In this document: piece by piece, positions 25,761 to 33,968 of the stretch
Position numbering within the stretch: the stretch's first letter is position 1
Layout of the letters: every line of letters starts with the position of its first letter
Assembly (NCBI GenBank): GCA_046348685.1
Contig: JAXMDT010000001.1
Coordinates: 124,001 to 188,000, forward strand
Direction: 5' to 3'
Length of the DNA stretch: 64,000 bases
From: JAXMDT01 sp046348685
GTDB lineage: Bacteria; Pseudomonadota; Alphaproteobacteria; Rickettsiales; UBA998
The notes under the pieces: model-generated
What the model was told of the DNA's origin: nothing
Seen by the model: only the letters and a program-made list of their open reading frames with translations
The model's database searches: none
Position numbers and translations under genes: made by a program

Positions 25761-27086
25761 TTACGCATGACGACAATTTTTAATATCTGGAGTACGCAGA
25801 GGATGTGTTCGTGCTGCATAATATAGCAGGCTAAAGAAAGTAATCGAAAGTCCTGTGCTGATAAGTACAAACAGCCAGCAGAGAAGCGAATTTTGATAGT
25901 AAAAAGAGGGGAATTTTAGCAGAAATACAAACCAACTGATAACCAGTGCACCACTTGCTATAATTGATAGCCAACGAGTGCGTTTTTGAAAAATTGTTGA
26001 ACTTTTTGTACAAATGGCTTGAATAAAAAGCGTATAGGGAACGGCTACAATAAGATCGATTAGAAAATGTTCGCCTAAAGCTATTGTGGCAACAGAAATC
26101 AATATCAGGTTAATAATAAAAAACAGCGATGCCTTTTTTCCATAAAACAATCCTTGGAATGCTAACATTAATCCCCATGTAAAATGCAGCGATGGCATAG
26201 CATTGCTTGGTATGTCGTGCCTGATGGCAACATAATCCAAACGTGGCGCCGGCAACTGATAAGGAAACGCGGTATCAAACAGACATAAAATACCGCATGC
26301 TGGAAAAACGGAATAACAAATCAGGCTTAATAATCCCGCTAAAGCAAATGTACTGACGATGTCAGCGTGCGATTTATCTGTATATCGTCGTTGCAAATAC
26401 TGACAAATCATGAAGGCGCCAATTAAACCAAGGTAAGCAAGCATAAGAGCAAAATTTAAAGTAAGGTTGTCTAATGCCAACGGAAGTATTGATGCAAGCC
26501 CTAGACCCAGTGCGGAATCAAAAGCGTAAAGATAAGCATCATAAGTTATGCGCTGTTCGGCCTGTGAATAAAGGAGTTCATGTGCTCTACCAAGTGTGTA
26601 TTGGGTGTCATTGAAATGCCCAGAAAAATAAATTGAGAGCAATGCGAGCATAGGAAAAAGTGAAAATTCACCCAAATAACGCCAGAAGTATAGAGCATTA
26701 GGGCGTTCAACGATCAGGATTTTAAAAAGAAGAAACAATACGCTTGATGCATAAAGAATAAGATAAGCCGTTTCATATCCGCTTCCGTCGTCGTACAAAA
26801 GAAAACCTAATTGCGGTATTGCTAAAGTAAAGATATATAATATCTTTTCGTTTATATTTTTCAGGAAAAAATATGTGATTACACAAAAAGAAACAAGCGC
26901 GCAGTATACAAATCCGCTTTGAAAAACAAAATGTCCATATTCGATTATGGCTCCCAGCGGATCATTATAATTTGAATAAGCAATATAACTTACAATAAAT
27001 GTAAAACTAAAAAAAACTATACTGAGAAAAAATAAAACACGCTTTGGAAGAGGGTTTGAATAGATATCATAAAAAAGTGTCTGCAT
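25761..27086 (-). CDS. PAP2-family integral membrane phosphatase-like protein
   Basis: About 441 residues with ten or more hydrophobic helices. The C-terminal half holds PAP2 motifs: PSNAMPSLHFTWG (motif with catalytic His) and GEHFLIDLIVAVP (His/Asp motif), as in the inositol-phosphorylceramide-synthase-like PAP2 branch. Likely substrate is a lipid phosphate or lipid-linked headgroup. The gene is clearly AT-richer than its neighbours and rich in Phe, Leu and Ile codons ending in A/T, which suggests later acquisition. Start ATG 27086; in-frame GTG at 27095 is possible. Confidence 0.8.
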   Translation of the reverse strand: MQTLFYDIYSNPLPKRVLFFLSIVFFSFTFIVSYIAYSNYNDPLGAIIEYGHFVFQSGFVYCALVSFCVITYFFLKNINEKILYIFTLAIPQLGFLLYDDGSGYETAYLILYASSVLFLLFKILIVERPNALYFWRYLGEFSLFPMLALLSIYFSGHFNDTQYTLGRAHELLYSQAEQRITYDAYLYAFDSALGLGLASILPLALDNLTLNFALMLAYLGLIGAFMICQYLQRRYTDKSHADIVSTFALAGLLSLICYSVFPACGILCLFDTAFPYQLPAPRLDYVAIRHDIPSNAMPSLHFTWGLMLAFQGLFYGKKASLFFIINLILISVATIALGEHFLIDLIVAVPYTLFIQAICTKSSTIFQKRTRWLSIIASGALVISWFVFLLKFPSFYYQNSLLCWLFVLISTGLSITFFSLLYYAARTHPLRTPDIKNCRHA

Positions 27087-27113
27087 GGTTAGCACTTAAA
27101 TGAGTGATGCACC

Positions 27114-28039
27114 CTAGCCCTGCAGGCACCAGAGGATAATCGCTTTTTGCACGTGCAGGCGGTTTTCGGCCTCGTCCCAGACGGCGGATTGATCGCCGTC
27201 GATAACACCGTCGGTGACTTCCTCGCCGCGATGCGCGGGCAGGCAATGCAGAAAAATCGCATCCTTGGAAGTGAGCGCCATCAGCGCTTCGTTCACTTGA
27301 TACGGTGTCAATAATTTTTTACGTGCATCTGAATCTTCCTGGCCCATGGAAACCCACGTATCGGTGATGACGACATCTGCATCGCGCACGGCATCTTCCG
27401 CCGTTTTCACAAATTTCACAGGCGCTTTGCGTTCCTTGACGAGATCGACATAATCCTGATGCGGCTGCAACTGCTTGGGGCAGGCGACGCGCAGATTGAA
27501 TCCGAATTGCGCTGCCGCTGCGATCCACGAATTCGCCATGTTGTTGCCATCGCCGACCCATGCAACTGTTTTCGATGCAATGTCGCCGCGGCGTTCTTCA
27601 ACGGTGAGGATATCGGCCATCACCTGGCAGGGATGGACCATATCGGTGAGGCCGTTGATGACCGGCACCGTGGCATAGTAAGCGAGTTCGGCGAGCGTCT
27701 CGTGCGAATTGGCGCGCAGCATGATCGCATCGACGTAGCGAGACAGGACGCGGGCGGTGTCGGCAATCGTTTCGCCTCTGCCAAGCTGCAAATCTTTCGA
27801 GGAGAGATAAAGCGCATGCCCGCCAAGCTCAAACATCGCTACTTCAAACGATACGCGGGTACGGGTGGAATTCTTTTCGAAGATCATGCCAAGCGTGGAA
27901 CCCTCAAGAATCGGATTGCGCTTTTTATCCTTGCGCGCGCTTTTCAGCGTACGCGCCTGCGATAATATTTCACGCAGCGCGTGCGGCGGGATGTCCTTCA
28001 GATCGAGAAAATGTGAGGCGAATGTTCGTTATTAGCCAC
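27114..28039 (-). CDS. argF: ornithine carbamoyltransferase, apparent 1-nt frameshift near the start
   Basis: Makes citrulline from ornithine and carbamoyl phosphate. The intact frame from Met27887 (257 residues) includes FEKNSTRTRVSFE (carbamoyl-phosphate site), HPCQVMADILT and HCLPAHRGEEV. The missing ~50 N-terminal residues are encoded upstream (HFLDLKDIPPHALREILSQA) but that frame has no ATG, GTG or TTG after the argD stop. A GTG at 28039, overlapping the argD stop by 8 nt, opens MANNEHSPH, which would join HFLDLKD after a 1-nt change near 28007-28015, beside a run of four A. So argF is frameshifted here, or one base is missing from the sequence. Confidence 0.85.
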
Positions 28040-29216
28040 GGTGGTTTTCAGCAACCTGGCGGAAGATGCGGATGGCTTCATCCACGTGCTCCTTCGTGAT
28101 GGTGAGCGGAGGCAGGATACGTAGCACATCGGTGACCGCCGGTGCAACGATTAATCCCGCTTCAAGTAACTGATTGGCAAATAAATATTTGTTATCCGTG
28201 GGCGAAAAAGCAACGCCGAGCATCAGCCCGCGTCCGCGGACGGTGGAGAAAAGCAAGGGGAAATCCTTGCAAAGATCTTGTAATTGCTGAGTAAAATACT
28301 TCCCAATGCTGCTTACATGCTCTAAAAAACCAGGTTTCAGGATCTCAGTAAGGACGGCCTGGCCAACAGCGCAGGCGAGGGGATTACTACCATAAGTCGA
28401 GCCGTGGCTACCGGGGGTCATGACTTTCCCGACTTTCGCTTTCACCAACGCGGCGGAAAGTGGAAATCCGCCGCCGATGCCTTTCGCCGCGATAACGATA
28501 TCCGGCTCAATGCCCGCTTCCTGATAGGCAAAAAGGCTTCCGGTCCGTCCGTAACCGCACTGCACTTCATCCAATGCGAGAATCAGGTCATATTCATTTG
28601 CCAGTTCGCGAATTTTTTTCAGATAGGCTGACGTATGTGGACGAATGCCGCCTTCGCCTTGAATGGTTTCCAGCAAGATGCCAGCCGTGTTCTCATTGAT
28701 GGCATATTCAAGCACATCTAGATTGTTGAAAGGCACGGTGGCGAAGCCATCCAGCAGCTTGCCGAAACCTTCGCGGCTTTTCTCGTGCCCGCACGCAGAT
28801 AGCGCGCCAAGCGTGCGGCCGTGAAACGCGGATTCGGCAACGAGGATATCGGTGCGTTCCGGTTTGCCGTTCGCGATCGAATAGCGGCGGATCATCTTGA
28901 TCGCGGCTTCGACGGCTTCGGTGCCGGATGATCCAAAAAAAACCTGATCCATACCGGAAGCCTGCGTTAGCGCGGCAGCGAAACGATCCAGCGGCTGAGT
29001 ATGAAAATAGTTGGAACAATGCCAGAGCTTATCCAATTGTTTTTTCAGCGCATCGACGACGGCGGGGTGCGTATGCCCCAGTACATTGACGGCAATACCA
29101 GCCGCGCAGTCAAGATACCGCTTACCATGAGTATCATACAGATAAACGCCTTCCCCCCGATCCATAACAATATTTGTTCGGCGATAGACATTGAGAAGTG
29201 GCGATGCAGCGTTCAT
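28032..29216 (-). CDS. argD: acetylornithine aminotransferase
   Basis: PLP-dependent class III aminotransferase of arginine synthesis (possibly also succinyl-diaminopimelate transamination). The 394 residues have GIAVNVLGHTHP, FFGSSGTEAVEAAIKM, LALDEVQCGYGRTG and the PLP lysine in AAKGIGGGFPL. It starts with ATG and overlaps the downstream argF start by 8 nt, the common argD-argF order in alphaproteobacteria. A GAAAGAAGGGG-like purine-rich stretch upstream may serve as ribosome site. Confidence 0.95.
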   Translation of the reverse strand: MNAASPLLNVYRRTNIVMDRGEGVYLYDTHGKRYLDCAAGIAVNVLGHTHPAVVDALKKQLDKLWHCSNYFHTQPLDRFAAALTQASGMDQVFFGSSGTEAVEAAIKMIRRYSIANGKPERTDILVAESAFHGRTLGALSACGHEKSREGFGKLLDGFATVPFNNLDVLEYAINENTAGILLETIQGEGGIRPHTSAYLKKIRELANEYDLILALDEVQCGYGRTGSLFAYQEAGIEPDIVIAAKGIGGGFPLSAALVKAKVGKVMTPGSHGSTYGSNPLACAVGQAVLTEILKPGFLEHVSSIGKYFTQQLQDLCKDFPLLFSTVRGRGLMLGVAFSPTDNKYLFANQLLEAGLIVAPAVTDVLRILPPLTITKEHVDEAIRIFRQVAENHRG

Positions 29217-29338
29217 ATTTCCTATTGAGAAAGAAGGGGAATCATCGGGATTTAGGGCGTCATGTCAAGGGATGATTTTTGGTAAATTGTAAAGAAAGAT
29301 TAATCTAAATTGGAATAAAACTTATATATAACGTAACA

Positions 29339-29806
29339 ATGCCTAAACGTACGAACACAGAACCTTTGCTTTTAGTTTATAACGCGAAGCCTATTCAATT
29401 AACGCCCGACCAAGCGCAATATTGGAACTCCATTGGTAGATCACGTACTCTTCCTTCTAAAGAGCAAAGAAATTTAGCTGAAAGCGATAATAGGACTCTT
29501 ACGCAAATATTACATTTAAGACTCAGGCGCAGCGCCGCACATTTCGAGAGTTATGACGCTATGCTAAAAGCAACCCATGTAAAAGATCTTGTCCGAATGC
29601 GAGATGGTGACTTAATACCTGAGAAAGACGATGCAGTTATCTTAGATTTATTTTTTATAAAATATGCGGGATTTGATCCTCAAACACACCCAAGTATTCT
29701 TGCTATGTGGGAAAAGGCGGTTAAAATCAAGCATGAGCAATCAAAAGATTCGGAAGGTTGGAGTGGCAGGATTACCAGTGTCCCTTCGTTTGGTTATACA
29801 AAATAA
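29339..29806 (+). CDS. hypothetical protein, 155 aa
   Basis: Not recognised. A charged soluble protein without signal peptide or membrane helix. It is noticeably AT-rich against its neighbours argD and psd and has its own intergenic spaces (122 nt before, about 70 nt after). The composition is protein-like throughout, but I cannot name a family. Possibly a recently gained gene. Confidence 0.55.
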   Translation: MPKRTNTEPLLLVYNAKPIQLTPDQAQYWNSIGRSRTLPSKEQRNLAESDNRTLTQILHLRLRRSAAHFESYDAMLKATHVKDLVRMRDGDLIPEKDDAVILDLFFIKYAGFDPQTHPSILAMWEKAVKIKHEQSKDSEGWSGRITSVPSFGYTK

Positions 29807-29874
29807 CGTTTTATAAATCGAAATTGCATTTTAAAAGCAAATAAAGGATAGTGCCCGCGAATAAAGAGGTGCAC

Positions 29875-30579
29875 ATGCAAGAGCTGATCCAAGGTATTAT
29901 CCAGTATTTCACGTTCCCCATTCATCCGGCGGGAAAGATTTTTATCCTGATTTTTGCAGCAGTGACGCTAGTGCTGTTTGCCTTCAGCAATGTGCTCGGC
30001 GTTATCGGTGTGGTTCTCACCATCTGGTGCGTGTTTTTCTTCCGCGATCCGGTGCGCATCGTGCCGGAGCGGGAAGGGCTGGTCGTCAGCCCTGCGGATG
30101 GTGTCGTCAGCTTTGTAGGTCAGGGAAATCCTCCCGCTACGCTGGGTCTTGAGGGAAATTTCACGCGCGTCAGCATCTTTCTGAATGTCTTCAATGTGCA
30201 TGTAAATCGCATCCCGATTGCCGGAACGGTGACCAAATTGCATTACAACAAAGGCTTGTTTCTCAACGCCTCAAACGAGAAGGCGAGCGATGATAACGAG
30301 CGTCAGGAAATTGCACTTAAAAGCACCGGCGGAAAAGATTTCGCTGTTGTGCAAATAGCCGGACTGATTGCCCGCCGCATCCTGTGTACGCTCAACGAAG
30401 GCCAGGTCGTGGAAACCGGCGAACGCCTCGGTATCATACGCTTCGGCAGCCGGGTGGATATTTACCTGCCCGAAGGGGTTGATCCGCTTGTTATCGAGGG
30501 TCAAACCATGATCGGCGGAGAGACGATTATCGCCGACGTCCAGGCCATCGAAGCGGCGCGCGACGGTAAAAAAATCTAA
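29875..30579 (+). CDS. psd: phosphatidylserine decarboxylase proenzyme (short form)
   Basis: Converts phosphatidylserine to phosphatidylethanolamine at the inner membrane. About 234 residues, the short alphaproteobacterial type. An N-terminal hydrophobic region (two helices, about 18-55) is followed by VSPADGVVSFVG, VFLNVFNVHVNRIP-like residues and the autoprocessing site RFGSRVD, where Gly-Ser is cleaved to create the pyruvoyl group. ATG 29875 is preceded by AAAGAGGTG; a GTG at 29851 with AAAGGA ahead is the alternative. It is followed by pssA, the previous step. Confidence 0.94.
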   Translation: MQELIQGIIQYFTFPIHPAGKIFILIFAAVTLVLFAFSNVLGVIGVVLTIWCVFFFRDPVRIVPEREGLVVSPADGVVSFVGQGNPPATLGLEGNFTRVSIFLNVFNVHVNRIPIAGTVTKLHYNKGLFLNASNEKASDDNERQEIALKSTGGKDFAVVQIAGLIARRILCTLNEGQVVETGERLGIIRFGSRVDIYLPEGVDPLVIEGQTMIGGETIIADVQAIEAARDGKKI

Positions 30580-30631
30580 TTGCTAACGAAGAATACTGGC
30601 TTTTTATAGCGGGTTATCTATAAACAGGCGC

Positions 30632-31405
30632 ATGCAGCCAGAACAGAATCGCAGACCGAAGTATTTTCCTATCAGTCGCTTGTTCCCCAACATGGTGACC
30701 ATTGCAGGGCTCTGCTGTGGCGCTTCGGCCATCCGCTTTGCAATGGCAGAAAAATGGGAAATTTCAGTCACCTTTATTGTAATCGCCGCCATTATAGATG
30801 GGATGGACGGCATGATTGCCCGCATGCTGCGTGCCACCAGCAATTTTGGCGCTCAATTGGACTCCCTTTCAGATATTATTGCATTTGGCGTGGCTCCGGC
30901 GCTGGTCATCTATATGTGGGCTTTGGAAGATATTAAGCGAGTCGGCTGGGCGGTGGCTCTCTTTTACATTGTCTGCTGCGCGCTTCGTCTGGCCCGGTTC
31001 AATGCTGCGATTAATGACCAGCAGGATCGCAAGCTCGCCCGCCAGTTTTTCGTCGGCGTACCCTCTCCGGCAGGAGCGCTCCTGGCGCTATTGCCGCTGA
31101 TTCTTTCTTTCCACGATATCCTGCTGTTTGGCTCTGAGCGTTCATTTGCCGCGATTCACCTGGCTTTTGTCGCTATGCTGATGGCCAGCCGCATTCCGAC
31201 CTTTGCTGCCAAAAACATCCGCATTACCTACGATATGATTCTTCCGGTGATGCTTTGCGCCGGCCTGATAGTAGCCTTGTTCATGATCGCGCCGTGGATG
31301 ACGCTGGCAGGCGGATGCGTGCTCTATCTCTGCTCGTTGCCGGTAAGCACCGTGAAATACTACCGTTTAAAGCGGGAAAACGATGCATCCCGCGCTTCTG
31401 ATTGA
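30632..31405 (+). CDS. pssA: CDP-diacylglycerol--serine O-phosphatidyltransferase
   Basis: Makes phosphatidylserine from CDP-diacylglycerol and serine in the inner membrane. 257 residues with several membrane helices and the CDP-alcohol phosphotransferase motif DGMDGMIARMLRATSNFGAQ followed by LDSLSD (pattern DG..AR....G...D...D). It lies 52 nt after psd; the two enzymes act in sequence to make phosphatidylethanolamine. Confidence 0.95.
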   Translation: MQPEQNRRPKYFPISRLFPNMVTIAGLCCGASAIRFAMAEKWEISVTFIVIAAIIDGMDGMIARMLRATSNFGAQLDSLSDIIAFGVAPALVIYMWALEDIKRVGWAVALFYIVCCALRLARFNAAINDQQDRKLARQFFVGVPSPAGALLALLPLILSFHDILLFGSERSFAAIHLAFVAMLMASRIPTFAAKNIRITYDMILPVMLCAGLIVALFMIAPWMTLAGGCVLYLCSLPVSTVKYYRLKRENDASRASD

Positions 31406-31439
31406 CCCCCTGCCGCAATTCCTTTAAGCGTTGCTGGCG

Positions 31440-32567
31440 ATGAATAATTACCTGCTTCCTTCCGGTTTCCGCGACCTGCTGCCGCCCGATGCGCGCCGCG
31501 AGCAGATGCTGATGGGGGATATCCTGAATGTATTCCACCGGTTCGGCTATGTGCAGGTTTCGCCGCCTTTCATGGAATTCGAGGAAACGCTGCTTTCCGG
31601 CAAAGGCAAATCCTACGATCCTTTTACGTTCCGCGTCATGGATCCCATGGCGAATAAAATGATGGGCATCCGCGCCGACATGACCATGCAGGTAACGCGC
31701 ATTGCAGCCGCCCGTCTTGCCAACAGCGAAAAACCATTGCGGCTTTCGTATGCGGGAAGGGTGCTGCGCGTACAAACCGACGGACTTTCATCCGATCGTC
31801 AACTCTCGCAGGCGGGTATTGAGTTGATCGGCTCTGCATCACCTGCAGCCGATGCGGAAATTATCCTTGCCATCGTCGAAGCGCTTAAAGCAGTTGGCCA
31901 TACAGACCTGGTACTGGATATCAGTCTCGGCGGGTTGATGGATAAAATTCTAGGTGAAGCGCGGATTGCGGATGCTGAAAAGCAGACGATACGCGATGCT
32001 GTAAAAGAAAAAAACAGTGACCGCTTAAATGATAAAAGCATTACGTCGCACACGGTGAAAGCATTGTTGCAGATGACGTACGCGCCGACAACGGCGATGG
32101 ACAAGATTGTTTCCCTGGATTTACCAAGCGAAGCAAAGGTGCAGGTGGCGGCAATGAAAGAGGCGATTGCAGCTGTGCGTGCCGCAGCACCGGATTTGCA
32201 GATATCGCTCGACCCTTTGGAAGTGCACGGCTTTGATTACCATGATGGGCTCTGCTTCTCGGTGTTTTTGAAGGCATCAAGAATTGAAGTTGGCAGGGGC
32301 GGCCGCTACCTCATGGAAGATGCTGAAGGTAATGTGACGCCAGCCGCCGGTGCGACCTTATATCTGCGTGCCTTAATGCAAGCGGCGAATAAGGAAGGCG
32401 AAGAAAAAACATATGTACCTTTCGCCTTTGCAGGACAGGCACGTGCTTTACGCGAAACAGGCATGATTGCTATTGTCGGCCTGGAAGCGGAAAAAGATGT
32501 TAAGGCAGAAGCAAAACGTCTCGGATGCACACAATTATTTGATGGAACAAAAACAGGAAAGATTTAA
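31440..32567 (+). CDS. hisZ: ATP phosphoribosyltransferase regulatory subunit
   Basis: Class II aminoacyl-tRNA-synthetase-like protein that activates the short HisG in histidine synthesis. About 375 residues. N-terminal NNYLLPSGFRDLLPPDA, motif 2 region MMGIRADMTMQVTRIAA, and GGRYLM with the C-terminal QARALRETG. It lacks the anticodon-binding domain of HisRS. Start ATG 31440; a TTG at 31431 is possible. purA follows after 5 nt, an order seen in many alphaproteobacteria. Confidence 0.9.
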   Translation: MNNYLLPSGFRDLLPPDARREQMLMGDILNVFHRFGYVQVSPPFMEFEETLLSGKGKSYDPFTFRVMDPMANKMMGIRADMTMQVTRIAAARLANSEKPLRLSYAGRVLRVQTDGLSSDRQLSQAGIELIGSASPAADAEIILAIVEALKAVGHTDLVLDISLGGLMDKILGEARIADAEKQTIRDAVKEKNSDRLNDKSITSHTVKALLQMTYAPTTAMDKIVSLDLPSEAKVQVAAMKEAIAAVRAAAPDLQISLDPLEVHGFDYHDGLCFSVFLKASRIEVGRGGRYLMEDAEGNVTPAAGATLYLRALMQAANKEGEEKTYVPFAFAGQARALRETGMIAIVGLEAEKDVKAEAKRLGCTQLFDGTKTGKI

Positions 32568-32572
32568 GCAAT

Positions 32573-33865
32573 ATGACAAACGTCGTTGTAGTTGGCGCGC
32601 AATGGGGAGATGAAGGAAAAGGCAAAGTCGTGGACTGGCTTTCCGAACGCGCCGATGTGGTGGTGCGCTTCCAAGGCGGGCACAATGCGGGGCATACGCT
32701 GGTGGTGGACGGGAAGACCTACAAGCTCAGCCTGCTGCCATCGGGCGTTGTGCGTTCTGAGAAAATCAGCGTTATCGGCAACGGCGTCGTCATCGATCCA
32801 GAAGCATTGCTGAAGGAAATCGATGCCGTTGCCGCGATGGGAGTGAAGGTCACTCCGGAAAACCTGAAGATTGCCGAGAATGCTCCATTGATCCTGCCGA
32901 TCCATCGCGCGATGGATACGCTCAATGAGCAAAAACGCGGCGAGTTCAAAATAGGCACGACAAATCGCGGCATCGGCCCTGCATATGAAGATAAAATTGG
33001 CAGGCGCGCCGTTCGCGTCTGCGACCTTGCCGATCAGGATATTCTTGAGGAAAAGGTAAAAGCGCTGCTGGGCTACCATAATGCGTTGCTGGCCACTATC
33101 GGTATGGATGAAGTGACCTTCGATGAGGTGATGGGTGTGCTGAAAAAAGTCGCGCCGAAAATCCTGCCATTCGCAGTACCGGTGTGGAAGCTGCTCGATG
33201 AATTCAAGCGTGCGCATAAACAGATTTTATTCGAGGGCGCGCAAGGCATCATGCTCGATGTCGATCACGGCACCTATCCCTATGTCACGTCTTCCAACAC
33301 GATGGCAGGCTCGGCAGCGGCGGGCTCAGGTTTTGCACCGGGTAACCTCGGTTTTATTCTTGGCATTACGAAAGCCTATACGACACGCGTCGGCAGCGGC
33401 CCGTTTCCGACGGAACTGCATGACGATATCGGCAAACGCATTGGGGAGCGCGGGCACGAATTCGGCACCGTTACAGGAAGGCCGCGCCGCTGCGGGTGGT
33501 TCGATGCCGTGATGGTGCGCCAAGCCATCAAAGTCGCCGGTGTACGCGGAATCGCGCTGACCAAAGTGGATGTGCTTGATGGATTTAACGAACTGAAAAT
33601 CTGCACTGGATATGAATACGAAGGGAAAAAATACGATTATTTTCCAGCCTCGCAGAAAATTCAGGCAGGAGTAAAACCGGTTTACGAGACGATGGAAGGC
33701 TGGTCCGAGTCTACGCAAGGCGCGCGCAGCTGGGCAGAACTTCCGGCAGCCATGATCAAATATATCCGCCGGATAGAAGAACTGATTGAATGCAACGTGA
33801 CGTTGCTTTCAACGTCACCTAAGCGCGAAGATACGATTCTTGTGCACGATCCATTTGCGGACTAG
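32573..33865 (+). CDS. purA: adenylosuccinate synthetase
   Basis: Joins IMP and aspartate with GTP in AMP synthesis. 430 residues, normal size. Motifs: GAQWGDEGKGKVVDWLSE (GTP loop and catalytic Asp), GGHNAGHT, GTTNRGIGPAYEDK, EGAQGIMLDVDHGTYPYVT and GRPRRCGWFDAV. Tightly spaced after hisZ. A weak hairpin (33883-33896, TCCGC/GCGGA then ACTTTT) lies after the stop. Confidence 0.97.
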   Translation: MTNVVVVGAQWGDEGKGKVVDWLSERADVVVRFQGGHNAGHTLVVDGKTYKLSLLPSGVVRSEKISVIGNGVVIDPEALLKEIDAVAAMGVKVTPENLKIAENAPLILPIHRAMDTLNEQKRGEFKIGTTNRGIGPAYEDKIGRRAVRVCDLADQDILEEKVKALLGYHNALLATIGMDEVTFDEVMGVLKKVAPKILPFAVPVWKLLDEFKRAHKQILFEGAQGIMLDVDHGTYPYVTSSNTMAGSAAAGSGFAPGNLGFILGITKAYTTRVGSGPFPTELHDDIGKRIGERGHEFGTVTGRPRRCGWFDAVMVRQAIKVAGVRGIALTKVDVLDGFNELKICTGYEYEGKKYDYFPASQKIQAGVKPVYETMEGWSESTQGARSWAELPAAMIKYIRRIEELIECNVTLLSTSPKREDTILVHDPFAD

Positions 33866-33968
33866 CTTTTCTGCCACGATGCTCCGCTATCGCGGAACTT
33901 TTCCCGTTGGCATTTAGAAAGTTGCTGCGATTCAAGAGGTTGTTTGATAAGATAATCTTGGAGGTGGC

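Noticed and set aside
33883..33905. Weak hairpin after purA as a terminator
   Set aside because: Only a 5-bp stem followed by ACTTTTCCC; mentioned with purA but not called.
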